The notes: generated by a model from the sequence alone, not told the origin. A stretch of 64,000 nt of DNA from Acinetobacter courvalinii (GCF_014635545.1 NZ_BMDA01000001.1:1752739-1816738); one strand, 5' to 3'. Shown: positions 30,333-39,154, counted from the stretch's first letter. Program-made: numbers and translations.

Positions 30333-30371
30333 TCTCTACGATCAGTCATGGTCGTAGAGATTTTGTTTTTT
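30333..30371 (+). terminator. Intrinsic terminator after dapD
   Basis: TCTCTACGA (30333-30341) and TCGTAGAGA (30352-30360) form a perfect 9-bp stem followed by a T-rich tract. Confidence 0.85.
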
Positions 30372-30415
30372 ATGTAGCATGCTGCTTGTGTGGCACCTGT
30401 CTGTGGTAACTATTT

Positions 30416-31126
30416 ATGGCTTCCTTACGTTCTTCTGCAATTCCTGTCTCTGATCCTGCGGCTGGTTTACGCATTACGGAGATCTTTTACTCTTTGCAAG
30501 GCGAAGCGAATACCTTTGGTCTACCGACGGTGTTTATTCGCTTAACAGGTTGTCCGTTACGTTGCAGTTATTGTGATACCACCTATTCTTTTGAAGGTGG
30601 TGAGCGTTTATCCCTGGAACAGATTATCGAAACCGCAAGCCAGCATAAAACACCTTATATTTGTGTTACAGGTGGCGAACCGCTTGCACAACCAAACTGT
30701 CTGATCTTGTTACAACGCCTTTGTGATCTTGGTTTTCAGGTTTCTCTTGAAACCAGTGGCGCTTTGGATGTTTCCAAGGTTGACCCACGTGTTTCCAAAG
30801 TGCTGGATTTAAAAACACCAACCTCGAAAGAAGATCACCGTAATTTGTTCAGCAATCTTGACCATATCACCTCGCATGACCAGATTAAATTTGTGATCTG
30901 TAATCGTGAAGACTATGAATGGTCAAAACAACAGCTGGAACAGTTCCAATTGCAAGATAAAGTGAGTACGGTTTGGTTCTCACCTGCTTTTGCAGTGGAA
31001 AAAGGTGCAGTTGCCCTGCCAGCATTGGCACGCGACTTGGCCCAGTGGATTTTAGAAGACCATCTCCCTGTTCGCTTCCAGCTACAGTTACACAAACTGT
31101 TATGGAATGATGAATCTGGTCGTTAA
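30416..31126 (+). CDS. queE: 7-carboxy-7-deazaguanine synthase
   Basis: Radical-SAM enzyme that makes 7-carboxy-7-deazaguanine for queuosine. 236 aa with the SAM cluster motif CPLRCSYC (CX3CX2C) at about 46-53, the YSLQGEANTFGLPTVFIRLTG N-terminal region (about 24-44) and the GGEPL motif. First of a queE-queC pair 74 bases apart. Confidence 0.96.
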   Translation: MASLRSSAIPVSDPAAGLRITEIFYSLQGEANTFGLPTVFIRLTGCPLRCSYCDTTYSFEGGERLSLEQIIETASQHKTPYICVTGGEPLAQPNCLILLQRLCDLGFQVSLETSGALDVSKVDPRVSKVLDLKTPTSKEDHRNLFSNLDHITSHDQIKFVICNREDYEWSKQQLEQFQLQDKVSTVWFSPAFAVEKGAVALPALARDLAQWILEDHLPVRFQLQLHKLLWNDESGR

Positions 31127-31200
31127 AAGCTTATGAAAACCATATCTCCCACAGAAATGGTTTCCTCAAATTTATTTTAGGTTGAATAATGGAAAATAAT

Positions 31201-31869
31201 ATGCGTTCTCGTGCCATCGTATTATTGTCTGGCGGCTTAGACTCAACAACGTGTCTGGCCTGGGCACAGGCTAATTATGAATGTATCGCCCTAAGCTTTA
31301 TGTATGGTCAACGTTCAACCACTGAACTTGATGCAGCAAAAGCACTCGCTCAACGTGCAGGCGTTGAACACCGTATCATTAATATTGATTTAGGCAATTT
31401 AGGCGGTTCCGCGCTTACAGATCATAACATTGAAGTCCCAGAACAATTACAAGAAGGGATTCCTGTAACTTATGTTCCAGCACGTAACACAATTTTCTTG
31501 TCTTATGCCCTTGCTGCGGCGGAGGTTTTTGACGCTGCTGCCATCGTAATTGGTATCAATGCTGTTGATTATTCAGGATATCCAGATTGTCGACCTGAAT
31601 TTATTGACGCTTTTGCCAATCTTGCGCATTTAGCAACCAAAGCGGGCGTTGAAGGAAAACCCCTTAAAATAGAAACACCTTTGTTACATTTATCCAAAGC
31701 GAATATTATACGCTTAGGCATCGAACATGGCGTAGACTACAGTCAAACGGTATCCTGCTATCAGGCAGATGCTCAAGGACGTGCATGTGGCAAATGCGAC
31801 AGTTGTCGTTTACGTCAACAAGGTTTTATCGAAGCAGGTATTGCGGATCCTACGCGTTACGCTGAATAA
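31201..31869 (+). CDS. queC: 7-cyano-7-deazaguanine synthase
   Basis: ATP-dependent conversion of 7-carboxy-7-deazaguanine to preQ0. 222 aa: PP-loop LSGGLDSTT at about 8-16 and the C-terminal zinc site ([17 protein letters not shown]). The family N-terminus begins at [11 protein letters not shown], so I start at ATG 31201; ATG 31189 (four more residues) is also possible. No preQ1 riboswitch is visible upstream of either que gene. Confidence 0.95.
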   Translation: MRSRAIVLLSGGLDSTTCLAWAQANYECIALSFMYGQRSTTELDAAKALAQRAGVEHRIINIDLGNLGGSALTDHNIEVPEQLQEGIPVTYVPARNTIFLSYALAAAEVFDAAAIVIGINAVDYSGYPDCRPEFIDAFANLAHLATKAGVEGKPLKIETPLLHLSKANIIRLGIEHGVDYSQTVSCYQADAQGRACGKCDSCRLRQQGFIEAGIADPTRYAE

Positions 31870-31901
31870 TCGATATTAGGGTAAAAAATTAGGTACATTA
31901 T

Positions 31902-32324
31902 ATGAAGTTTTCTAAATCAAATCTTATTCTTTCTACAATGATGTCAGCTGCTGCACTTTTTGCGACAGCAACTCACGCAGCTGATAATCCATTACAAACT
32001 GCGTATAAAAGTACCAATGTAAAAGCAGCATTGGTCAACGTATGTAAAGACCAGACTGCAAAAGGCGGCAAATTAACAGCGGCTGAAGTTAGCAAGTTCT
32101 GTGGTTGCCAAATTGATGCTCAAGGTAAAGTAACTGAAGCGCAAAAATGGGAAATCCAGAGCGCAATCAATGCGAAGAAAAGCCCAAGCTCTTTAGGTTT
32201 TGTGCAACAGCAAAATAAAGACCTACAAGCATGTTTAGGTGCTCCACTTGTCAGCAAGTTAGAGAAACTGACTGAAGAAGCAATGAAAGCTGCTCAACAA
32301 CAGCAACAGGCTCCAAAAAAATAA
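31902..32324 (+). CDS. Secreted hypothetical protein with four cysteines
   Basis: 140 aa with a signal peptide (about 1-26, ending HAADN). The mature part has CKDQ, FCGCQ and ACLG cysteines, an Ala/Lys-rich helical character and a Gln-rich end (QQQQQAPKK). Periplasmic or secreted; function not recognised. Follows queC by 32 bases and is closed by a terminator. Confidence 0.75.
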   Translation: MKFSKSNLILSTMMSAAALFATATHAADNPLQTAYKSTNVKAALVNVCKDQTAKGGKLTAAEVSKFCGCQIDAQGKVTEAQKWEIQSAINAKKSPSSLGFVQQQNKDLQACLGAPLVSKLEKLTEEAMKAAQQQQQAPKK

Positions 32325-32342
32325 GCCTGTATTGTTGAAAAC

Positions 32343-32370
32343 AAAGCCTGCATTTATGCAGGCTTTTTTA
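32343..32370 (+). terminator. Intrinsic terminator
   Basis: AAAGCCTGCA and TGCAGGCTTT form a 10-bp stem with a 4-base loop, followed by a T-run. Confidence 0.85.
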
Positions 32371-32418
32371 TTGGGCTTTGTTAAAATCCCCTTTATCTAG
32401 AATCAGTTGAATAACACC

Positions 32419-33105
32419 ATGCAAGATCAATGGAAAACTAATGCCGAGCAACGACAATCTATTGTCTCGTTCAGTGGTGGTAAAGACAGTTCCCTCGCCT
32501 TATACCATGCCATGCAAACAGGCACTGTGATTGGGCTCATTGTCATGCTGGAAGAACAAGGTCAGCGTTCTCGTTCCCATGCCATGCCGCTGGATATTAT
32601 CCGCGCACAAGCAGATGCGGTTGCTTTACCCGTTTATATGACCTCTTCCAGTTGGGCTGATTATGAGACAAGATTCATTGCCCTGCTCGATCAAGCCAAA
32701 CAACATGGCGCAGAAGTGCTGGTTACCGGTGATCTGGATATGCCGGAGCATGGCTGCTGGCATGATCGGGTGACCCAGCAAGTGGGACTGAAACTGGGCA
32801 TGCCACTTTGGTTACGCCCTCACCGTGAAGTGGTCGAAGAATTTATTCAGCTGGGGTTTAAAAGTGTCATCGTCACCATCAATCTGAAACTGGGTATGCA
32901 AGTTGAAGATCTAGGTAAGATTTTAACGCTGGAATACATCCAAGAATTGGAAGATCGTGGCATTGATCCATGTGGTGAAGGCGGTGAATTCCACACCACC
33001 GTGATTGATGGACCAATTTTTAACAAAGCTATTCCTGTACGTCACGGCGATATTGTTTATCATGAAGAATATGCTTTTTTACCGCTTGAGCTTGAGCAAA
33101 ACTAA
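32419..33105 (+). CDS. Dph6-like ATP pyrophosphatase (DUF71 family)
   Basis: 228 aa of the adenine-nucleotide alpha-hydrolase fold: PP-loop SFSGGKDSSLALYHAM near the N-terminus, and the C-terminal CGEGGEFHTTVIDGP signature of the diphthine-ammonia-ligase family. Bacteria lack diphthamide, so the real reaction differs from the archaeal/eukaryal enzyme and is unknown. I use ATG 32419; a TTG at 32407 is the alternative. Upstream of a peroxiredoxin gene by 19 bases. Confidence 0.88.
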   Translation: MQDQWKTNAEQRQSIVSFSGGKDSSLALYHAMQTGTVIGLIVMLEEQGQRSRSHAMPLDIIRAQADAVALPVYMTSSSWADYETRFIALLDQAKQHGAEVLVTGDLDMPEHGCWHDRVTQQVGLKLGMPLWLRPHREVVEEFIQLGFKSVIVTINLKLGMQVEDLGKILTLEYIQELEDRGIDPCGEGGEFHTTVIDGPIFNKAIPVRHGDIVYHEEYAFLPLELEQN

Positions 33106-33124
33106 TTTTATCGAAGGATGAACA

Positions 33125-33586
33125 ATGTCTGAGAATATTCAATTACCCAATCATGTATTCCCAACCACACAAGGTGAAATCAATCTGGCCGAAACTGGCA
33201 GTGAATGGTTAGTGCTCTATTTCTATCCTAAGGATTCAACGCCAGGTTGTACCACTCAAGCAGTAGGCTTTTCTTGCTTGAAAGATCAGTTTGATGCCTT
33301 AAACTGCCAGATTATCGGGGTATCTCGTGATTCAGTTAAAGCACATCAGAACTTTACCGAAAAGCAATCGCTCAGTATTGATTTAATCAGTGATAAAGAA
33401 GAAGTGCTGTGTAAACATTTCGACGTGATTAAAGAAAAAAACATGTATGGCAAACAGGTCATGGGCATTGAACGCTCAACATTTATTTTCCATAACCAGC
33501 AGTTAGTAAAAAGCTATCGCAAAGTCAAAGCGGCTGGACATGCTGAACAAGTATTAGAAGACTTAAAAGCCCTGCAAACAGCTTAA
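33125..33586 (+). CDS. Thioredoxin-dependent peroxiredoxin (Bcp/PrxQ type)
   Basis: 153 aa. The active site STPGCTTQAVGFS holds the peroxidatic Cys in the PxxxTxxC-like setting, and the FYPKDSTPGC motif marks the Bcp family. The resolving Cys five residues further, common in PrxQ, is replaced here (TTQAV), so it is probably a one-Cys type or uses another Cys. AGGATG-like ribosome site just upstream. Confidence 0.92.
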   Translation: MSENIQLPNHVFPTTQGEINLAETGSEWLVLYFYPKDSTPGCTTQAVGFSCLKDQFDALNCQIIGVSRDSVKAHQNFTEKQSLSIDLISDKEEVLCKHFDVIKEKNMYGKQVMGIERSTFIFHNQQLVKSYRKVKAAGHAEQVLEDLKALQTA

Positions 33587-33597
33587 GACGATTCTGT

Positions 33598-33627
33598 AAA
33601 AAAGCGGATTCCATATCCGCTTTTTTA
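33598..33627 (+). terminator. Intrinsic terminator after the peroxiredoxin
   Basis: AAAAAAGCGGAT and ATCCGCTTTTTT form a stem of up to 12 bp, starting 12 bases after the stop. Confidence 0.85.
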
Positions 33628-33700
33628 TTCAGGCAAATTGCTGTTCACTTGCTGCTTAGCGTATGATAAGGACATTAAAAATAATTAAAAGATACTGAAA

Positions 33701-34267
33701 ATGAATCCTCTAAAACCACTTTCTAGCCTTAGCTGTCTCATGTTCTTATCCGCTTGTAGTACAAGTACACCTGCGACATCTCAACAACAGTCCTTTACTG
33801 TCGCACAAATTAATCAGTCGACCGCCTCAATACGCTGTCAGGATATACAAAACCCTGCTTATCAGCAGGCTATTCTGAATGCAATCAATGAAATTCGACA
33901 GCATCCCCAGCAATGTGGTGGTCAGCATTTCCCTGCCGTAGCTCCGTTAAAATGGAGTAATGCTTTATCCCAAAGTGCGTTTGCGCATGCGCAGGATATG
34001 GCTCAACACAGTATGCTCGGACACACCAGTAGCACAGGTCACGATTTTAGAAGCCGCTTAAAGACACAATTTAAAGGCCACGGCGGTGGAGAAAATGTGG
34101 CACGTGGACAAAATAGCTTGAATGAAGTGATGGCAACATGGCTGGCCAGTCCGGTACATTGTCACAATTTGATGCATCCAAAATTTACAGATTATGCGAT
34201 CGCCTGTACAGTTGATCAATCCGCGAAGCAAAAAACGTATTGGACTCAACAATTTGGTGTTCGATAA
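33701..34267 (+). CDS. CAP-domain (SCP/PR1) lipoprotein
   Basis: 188 aa with a signal ending in lipobox LSAC, then a CAP domain: LNAINEIRQHPQQCGG, HAQDMAQHSMLGHTSSTGHDFRSRL-type region with His-Glu pairs and GGGENVARG, and a final TYWTQQFG. CAP proteins are secreted or surface proteins of largely unknown function in bacteria. Lipid-anchored in the envelope. Small gap (12 bases) to the next gene suggests co-transcription. Confidence 0.85.
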   Translation: MNPLKPLSSLSCLMFLSACSTSTPATSQQQSFTVAQINQSTASIRCQDIQNPAYQQAILNAINEIRQHPQQCGGQHFPAVAPLKWSNALSQSAFAHAQDMAQHSMLGHTSSTGHDFRSRLKTQFKGHGGGENVARGQNSLNEVMATWLASPVHCHNLMHPKFTDYAIACTVDQSAKQKTYWTQQFGVR

Positions 34268-34279
34268 AAAGGAATAAGC

Positions 34280-34642
34280 ATGCAATCTGGCTCAATTACC
34301 CCTATTCTCCGTATTTTTGATGTGGAACTCGCCCAATCATTTTATCTGGAATATTTGGGCTTTCAACTCGACTGGCAACATAGCTTTGGGGATAACTTCC
34401 CACTTTATCTACAGATTTCCAGAGAGAATTGCATCATTCATTTAACTGAGCATTTTGCAGATGCCAGCCCGCACAGTGCCATTCGTATTTACTGGGAAAA
34501 TCTCAGTTTACTTCATGCAGAACTGAATGCAAAAGACTATAAATTTGACAAGCCTCAAGTAGAGAAAACCGATTGGGAAACCTTGGAACTGAGTATCACC
34601 GATCCATTTTCAAATCGAATCATTTTTTGGGAAGATGTTTAA
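34280..34642 (+). CDS. VOC-superfamily protein (glyoxalase/bleomycin-resistance fold)
   Basis: 120 aa with the paired beta-alpha-beta-beta-beta pattern and the start PILRIFDVELAQSFYLEYLGF typical of small VOC proteins of the bleomycin-resistance-like group. Possible metal ligands are sparse, so function cannot be given. GGAATA precedes the ATG. Confidence 0.85.
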   Translation: MQSGSITPILRIFDVELAQSFYLEYLGFQLDWQHSFGDNFPLYLQISRENCIIHLTEHFADASPHSAIRIYWENLSLLHAELNAKDYKFDKPQVEKTDWETLELSITDPFSNRIIFWEDV

Positions 34643-34655
34643 TCTTCCCTTTGTC

Positions 34656-35228
34656 TCAAGACTCATTGATATTGGAACGGTCATTGTCCTTAAATTTTTG
34701 CTGTAATTTTGGATAAACCGCCGATTGCTGAAAGTCATTTAAAAACTGAATGGTGCCTTCAGGGAAAAACTCGGTTTGAATCTCCCCACGATAATAGGCT
34801 TCACGCATGGGCGTTGCTGAAATTGAATCTTTCAAACTCTCCAGTTCCACCATCTGCCACTCAGGAAATAAACGTAAATAATAGGAAGATTCATCCTTAA
34901 AATGACCAATCAGACCGACTTTTGCATCTGGTTGAATGATCCCATTGACCAAATCTTTGACCTGCTTGACCCATTTTTCATCGTTATACACGTCAACCAC
35001 ATGCACAAAATGAATTCGCTTTTGATCTTGTTTAGAAAAGTTCGACAAGATCATTTGCTCACGCTCAACCGCCAGAAAAGGATTTTTGATATTCCGTTCC
35101 AATTGAGCTGAACCTAAAGCCAAGATCACGTTTTGACTTTGTTGTAACGCAATTTCAATGGTTTGCATATGTGCCAGATGAAATGGCTGGAAGCGTCCAA
35201 TAAAAACAAGATAGTCAAATGTGTACAT
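34656..35228 (-). CDS. nadM: NadM-type nicotinamide-nucleotide adenylyltransferase
   Basis: Converts NMN and ATP to NAD. 190 aa, nucleotidyltransferase fold: FIGRFQPFHLAH (variant of the GRFxPxHxGH motif, with HLAH) at about 8-19, and ISATPMREAYYRG near the C-terminus. In Acinetobacter an NMN-specific NadM was described for A. baylyi, which makes the name likely. I start at ATG 35228, immediately at the conserved MYTFDYLVFIGRF; earlier Met residues (35258, 35300) are possible. Confidence 0.85.
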   Translation of the reverse strand: MYTFDYLVFIGRFQPFHLAHMQTIEIALQQSQNVILALGSAQLERNIKNPFLAVEREQMILSNFSKQDQKRIHFVHVVDVYNDEKWVKQVKDLVNGIIQPDAKVGLIGHFKDESSYYLRLFPEWQMVELESLKDSISATPMREAYYRGEIQTEFFPEGTIQFLNDFQQSAVYPKLQQKFKDNDRSNINES

Positions 35229-35335
35229 AGGCTTAATTTCACTTTTTTGTGAACTCATCAGTTGTGCCATTCTGGTAAATATGCGACATAATGAGTGCAC
35301 TTAACAACAATCTGGATTAAAGCAAGGATAGTACG

Positions 35336-36136
35336 ATGACACTTAGCTGTATTCAACAACCTCATCAACATTTGCAAGCAAATTTAGAAGATGGCGTACT
35401 CACCTTAGCCATTAACCGTTCAGAAGCAAAAAATGCACTCTATGGTGAACTTTATCTTTGGATCGCAAAAGCTTTGGATGAAGCCGATGCGGATAAAGAC
35501 GTTCGTGTGGTGATCTTCCGTGGTGCAGAACAAGACTTCACTGCGGGTAATGATATGAAAGACTTTATGGGCTTTATTCAAAAGCCGCATGAAGGTAAAG
35601 CGGGCGACCAACCGCCATTTGTATTATTAAAAGCAGCTGCCCGTTTTTCAAAACCGCTAATCATTGCAGTCAAAGGGGTTGCAATTGGTATTGGGGTTAC
35701 GATTTTATTACATGCCGATCTGGTGTTTGCAGACACTACGGCTCTGTTCCAGATCCCATTTGTCAGCCTTGGCCTATCTCCGGAAGGTGCAGCTAGCCGT
35801 TTACTGGTCAAACAGGCAGGTTACCAGAAAGCAGCCGAGTTATTATTCACGGCGAAGAAATTTGATGCAGCAACTGCGGTAAAAGCCAATCTAGTCAATG
35901 ATGTGGTCGAAGATGTGTATGCTACTGCACAGCAAACTGCGCAACATTTAGCTGCATTACCATTGGCGTCGATCAAACAAAGTAAGGCACTGATGAAACA
36001 GGACTTGGCTGAAATCATTCAGTGTGTTGATGATGAAGCTGAAATCTTTATGCAACGTGTACGTTCTCCAGAAATGATGGAAGCGGTACAAGCCTTTATG
36101 CAAAAACGTAAGCCTGATTTTTCTCAGTTTAATTAA
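35336..36136 (+). CDS. Enoyl-CoA hydratase/isomerase family protein
   Basis: 266 aa crotonase-fold protein. The oxyanion-hole segments are the FTAGNDMKDF loop and KGVAIGIGVTILLHADLVFA, followed by FQIPFVSLGLSPEGAASRLLV. The second catalytic Glu position reads SPEGA, as in 3,2-enoyl-CoA isomerase-like members, so hydratase activity is uncertain. Monocistronic; AAGGA upstream of the ATG. Confidence 0.9.
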   Translation: MTLSCIQQPHQHLQANLEDGVLTLAINRSEAKNALYGELYLWIAKALDEADADKDVRVVIFRGAEQDFTAGNDMKDFMGFIQKPHEGKAGDQPPFVLLKAAARFSKPLIIAVKGVAIGIGVTILLHADLVFADTTALFQIPFVSLGLSPEGAASRLLVKQAGYQKAAELLFTAKKFDAATAVKANLVNDVVEDVYATAQQTAQHLAALPLASIKQSKALMKQDLAEIIQCVDDEAEIFMQRVRSPEMMEAVQAFMQKRKPDFSQFN

Positions 36137-36159
36137 TCACTGCCTAAATCATTTAAATA

Positions 36160-36192
36160 AACCACTTAGCCTAAAAGTTAAGTGGTTTTTTA
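36160..36192 (+). terminator. Intrinsic terminator after the crotonase gene
   Basis: AACCACTTA and TAAGTGGTT form a 9-bp stem, followed by T-run. Confidence 0.8.
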
Positions 36193-36266
36193 TTTTGCGT
36201 ATCCATATAGATATTTAAGAATAGACCGTCTAAGCTCGACTCAGATCAAAACTAAATTTTAAAACT

Positions 36267-37409
36267 ATGAAAGTCATCATTGCTCCTGATTCATTTAAAG
36301 ACAGCTTATCCGCACAGCATGTAGCAGAAGCAATTGCTTTGGGTTGGCAACAGGTTTTTCCTGATGCAGAAATCGTGAATTGCCCCATGGCGGATGGCGG
36401 CGAAGGAACAATTGACGCAGTTTTAGCGGCTTGTTCAGGTCAATGGCGAGAGCAAAGAGTACAAGGCCCACTTGGTGAATCGGTACTGGCAAAATGGGGC
36501 TGGTTAGAGGCTGAAAAGACCGCCATTATTGAAATGGCGCAAGCCAGTGGTATCCAGTTACTCAAACCTTCTCAGCGTAATGCCTGTAGCAGCAGTACTT
36601 TTGGTACAGGTGAGCTGATCCTGGCTGCTTTGGATGCAGGTGCTAAGGAAATTATTCTGACAATTGGCGGTAGCGCAACCAATGATGCAGGTACTGGCTT
36701 ACTCCATGCATTAGGTGCCAGATTTCTGGATGTGGATCATCAAGTCTTGCCTGCTGGTGGTCTTGCCCTGCAAAACCTGATACAGATCGATCTGGAAAAT
36801 TTTGATTCACGAATTCAACAGACTAAATTTTTATTGGCTGCAGATGTGACCAATCCTTTATGTGGTCCTAATGGCGCTTCTCATATTTTTGGACCGCAAA
36901 AAGGGGCTTCACCTCAACAAGTGTTGGCCTTAGATCAAGCCCTCTCCCACTTTGCCGACGTTACGGCTCAATACTTTGGCTTTGATCAACGTCATGAGGC
37001 TGGTTCGGGAGCTGCGGGTGGCTTGGGTTTTGCGGCTAAAACATTTTTAAAGGCCGAGTTTCGATCGGGTGTCGAAGTCATTGCAGAACTAAATCAACTT
37101 GCCGATAAAATTCAGGGGGCGGATTGGGTGATTACTGGCGAAGGTAAACTTGACCAACAAACCTTAAATGGCAAAACCCCATTCGGTGTGGCCAAAATAG
37201 CACAAGCTGCCAATATCCCGGTGATTGTGATTGCAGGAACACTTGGGCAAAACTATCAAGCTTTATACGAACATGGCATTACCGCTGCCTTTTCTTTAAC
37301 TTCCGGCCCAAGCACGCTAGAACAAGCCTGTCAAAATGCAGCAGAGTTGATCCGCACACGCACAACCGATATCGCCCGATTAATTCAAAGCACGATGCCT
37401 GGTAAATAA
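36267..37409 (+). CDS. Glycerate kinase (GlxK/GarK type)
   Basis: Phosphorylates D-glycerate, using ATP. 380 aa, class II-type: PDSFKDSLSAQHVAEAIA at the N-terminus, MADGGEGTIDA, GGSATNDAGTGLLHALG and the C-terminal GEGKLDQQTLNGKTPFGVAK motif. Which phosphate position (2- or 3-phosphoglycerate) is not decidable. No sugar-acid genes adjoin it. Confidence 0.93.
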   Translation: MKVIIAPDSFKDSLSAQHVAEAIALGWQQVFPDAEIVNCPMADGGEGTIDAVLAACSGQWREQRVQGPLGESVLAKWGWLEAEKTAIIEMAQASGIQLLKPSQRNACSSSTFGTGELILAALDAGAKEIILTIGGSATNDAGTGLLHALGARFLDVDHQVLPAGGLALQNLIQIDLENFDSRIQQTKFLLAADVTNPLCGPNGASHIFGPQKGASPQQVLALDQALSHFADVTAQYFGFDQRHEAGSGAAGGLGFAAKTFLKAEFRSGVEVIAELNQLADKIQGADWVITGEGKLDQQTLNGKTPFGVAKIAQAANIPVIVIAGTLGQNYQALYEHGITAAFSLTSGPSTLEQACQNAAELIRTRTTDIARLIQSTMPGK

Positions 37410-37415
37410 TAAAGC

Positions 37416-37730
37416 TTATTGAATATCTAAAATCTGGATAAACTCAAAGGCCGGTTCTTCATATGGATGGCTTGCCTTTAAAGCTTTAGCCACCGCACTG
37501 GCCTTCTCTTCTGCAACAATAGTTTCAACTCGCCATTCTTCGAGTTGCTCTAACTCATCCAGTTGCCCTAAGAACGGATTGGCACCTTTAACGGGCTTAA
37601 ATTGCCCGATGCCTTTGACTTGCCAAGCACAGTGTTCATAGTTTCCAATACCACCCGCCCCGGCATCAAAAATTGCTTGTTTGGTCGCTTCCAGATGAGA
37701 TTCAGGCACGTAATAAATCAGTTTTAACAT
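37416..37730 (-). CDS. NIF3/CutA-like small protein
   Basis: 104 aa with the start LIYYVPESHLEATKQAIFDAGAGGIGNYEHCAW and the end HPYEEPAFEFI, the form of the inserted PII-like (YqfO/NIF3-N) dimer domain found alone. Convergent with glycerate kinase (6 bases apart). I use ATG 37730; a TTG at 37745 is upstream. Function unknown. Confidence 0.85.
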   Translation of the reverse strand: MLKLIYYVPESHLEATKQAIFDAGAGGIGNYEHCAWQVKGIGQFKPVKGANPFLGQLDELEQLEEWRVETIVAEEKASAVAKALKASHPYEEPAFEFIQILDIQ

Positions 37731-37792
37731 CGTAAAATGGCTCAAATTAAAATCAATCTGGCTTCAATCATAACGGTATAAATGCTAAACAA

Positions 37793-37924
37793 TCAAAGTG
37801 GAAGATTAATCATGAGATAACTTACCGCAATAAATAGCAATTGGATAAACACAGTGAAGCCAAACCAAAACCAGCCTTTGTCTTTTGAATAGCTTGTTCT
37901 TAAATAGTTTTCATTTTTCATCAT
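37793..37924 (-). CDS. 43-aa putative membrane protein
   Basis: Begins with tandem ATGs (37924/37921) and GAGAG 4-7 bases upstream. Sequence: basic-polar first 17 residues, then a hydrophobic segment (about 18-38) rich in Trp/Phe. Small single-pass membrane protein by layout. Unrecognised. It ends in sequence just before the NIF3-like gene; both are on the minus strand, so they may share a transcript. Confidence 0.55.
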   Translation of the reverse strand: MMKNENYLRTSYSKDKGWFWFGFTVFIQLLFIAVSYLMINLPL

Positions 37925-38147
37925 ATTGCTCTCGCATATCTTATTCATTGTTGAAATATGAGAAGCAAAAAGTAGACCACATGTGAATTCTATTTCACAA
38001 AAAGAGAAAGTTAATAAAGTGATATTTAAAGGTTATTTTAGAAAAAATTATACGTCATGTTATGTCGCATCAATATAGAATTTATATAAAAATTATTTTA
38101 AATAATGGTATTTTTTATTTTTGAATATTTTTTATACGGCTGATTTT

Positions 38148-39068
38148 ATGAAAACTTTTTTAAACCACTTCAATATTCCAGAAAACTATGCTGGAATAGA
38201 TTTTTTGGATATTAATCTTGAAAAAGATACTCCCTTATTTATTGATAGTTATTATCTAACTTGGTCTAAAAACATCTATTGTCAAAAAGCTTTATCTACC
38301 CAAAAAATTTTTATGGAAGAATTAATGCTTTCATTAAAAAATGGTAATGATCAAAAAGCAAGTGAGTTATGCAACCATTTTCCTGAACCTAAATGTACAG
38401 GTATAGGTCTTTCAGCAGCGAGTTTTAATGGTAGAGGGTCTGAAAAAATTAAAGTTGAAAAGATTTTACATTCTTTAAAAAAGTCAAAAGCCGCTCAAAC
38501 TGGTTTATTAGAGGATTTAGAAGAATTAATTTTGGTTACTGAAGGTATTGGTGCAGACACTATTTCAGATATTACTACAAATATTTGTATGAAGCATTTT
38601 GCTCAATATACACTTGAAAAATGCAAAGAGCTCAATATTCCAACAGAACTCACTAAAAAAAATTTCTATTATTTTTGCGAACAAGATAAAGAGTGGAAAA
38701 AAACTAAATTTGAATTACCTCACGTACCTCTTGGAAAAGAACAGGTACACAGTGCAATTGTATTACTCCCTAACGAGATATTAGATGGTATTATTTCTTA
38801 TGATACTCAATTCTTTTTTACAAATATTGCAACTCCACTCTATGTTAAGGAAGTATTAAAAAAGCAACCAACAGCTTCATTTATCTACTCAGTAAAAAGT
38901 ACTAAAGAGCGAAAAGTTAATGTTACTGACATGAGAAATCTGCATCCTGAATATCGTGGTGGTAAAAAAAATATGGATAAACTAATCGCAAGCAATCCAA
39001 AACTTTTAAAAGATTACAAAGAAGTTGCACGATCTCGATATATAAAAAGAAAAGGAAAGAAATCGTAA
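38148..39068 (+). CDS. AT-rich orphan gene, unknown 306-aa protein
   Basis: I do not recognise the family. 306 aa from ATG 38148 (a TTG at 38121 is the longer option; neither has a clear ribosome site). The base and codon use is clearly more AT-rich than the neighbours, pointing to recent transfer. Visible features: a GIGADTISDITTN motif (about residue 143 on), a TISD/helical middle, an IYSVKST strand near the C-terminus, and a very basic C-terminal tail (RSRYIKRKGKKS) suggesting nucleic-acid contact. No signal peptide or membrane segment. Placement as a lone accessory gene between core genes is common for phage-defence or selfish cargo; that is only inference. Confidence 0.75.
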   Translation: MKTFLNHFNIPENYAGIDFLDINLEKDTPLFIDSYYLTWSKNIYCQKALSTQKIFMEELMLSLKNGNDQKASELCNHFPEPKCTGIGLSAASFNGRGSEKIKVEKILHSLKKSKAAQTGLLEDLEELILVTEGIGADTISDITTNICMKHFAQYTLEKCKELNIPTELTKKNFYYFCEQDKEWKKTKFELPHVPLGKEQVHSAIVLLPNEILDGIISYDTQFFFTNIATPLYVKEVLKKQPTASFIYSVKSTKERKVNVTDMRNLHPEYRGGKKNMDKLIASNPKLLKDYKEVARSRYIKRKGKKS

Positions 39069-39109
39069 TAAACGAAGATTAGAACAAAAATGAAAATTAT
39101 TTTTATACT

Positions 39110-39141
39110 TAGTCCAAATCTCTCAGAGAGACTTTGGACTA
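39110..39141 (+). terminator. Hairpin between the orphan gene and the MFS gene
   Basis: TAGTCCAAA (39110-39118) pairs with TTTGGACTA (39133-39141), with an inner TCTCTC/GAGAGA stem. Convergent genes end on each side, so it may serve both; no strong T-run. Confidence 0.55.
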
Positions 39142-39154
39142 GGATTCATAGCAA

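Noticed and set aside
30300..31200. A preQ1 riboswitch before queE or queC
   Set aside because: I looked for the compact pseudoknot pattern in both leaders and saw only the dapD terminator and short gaps.
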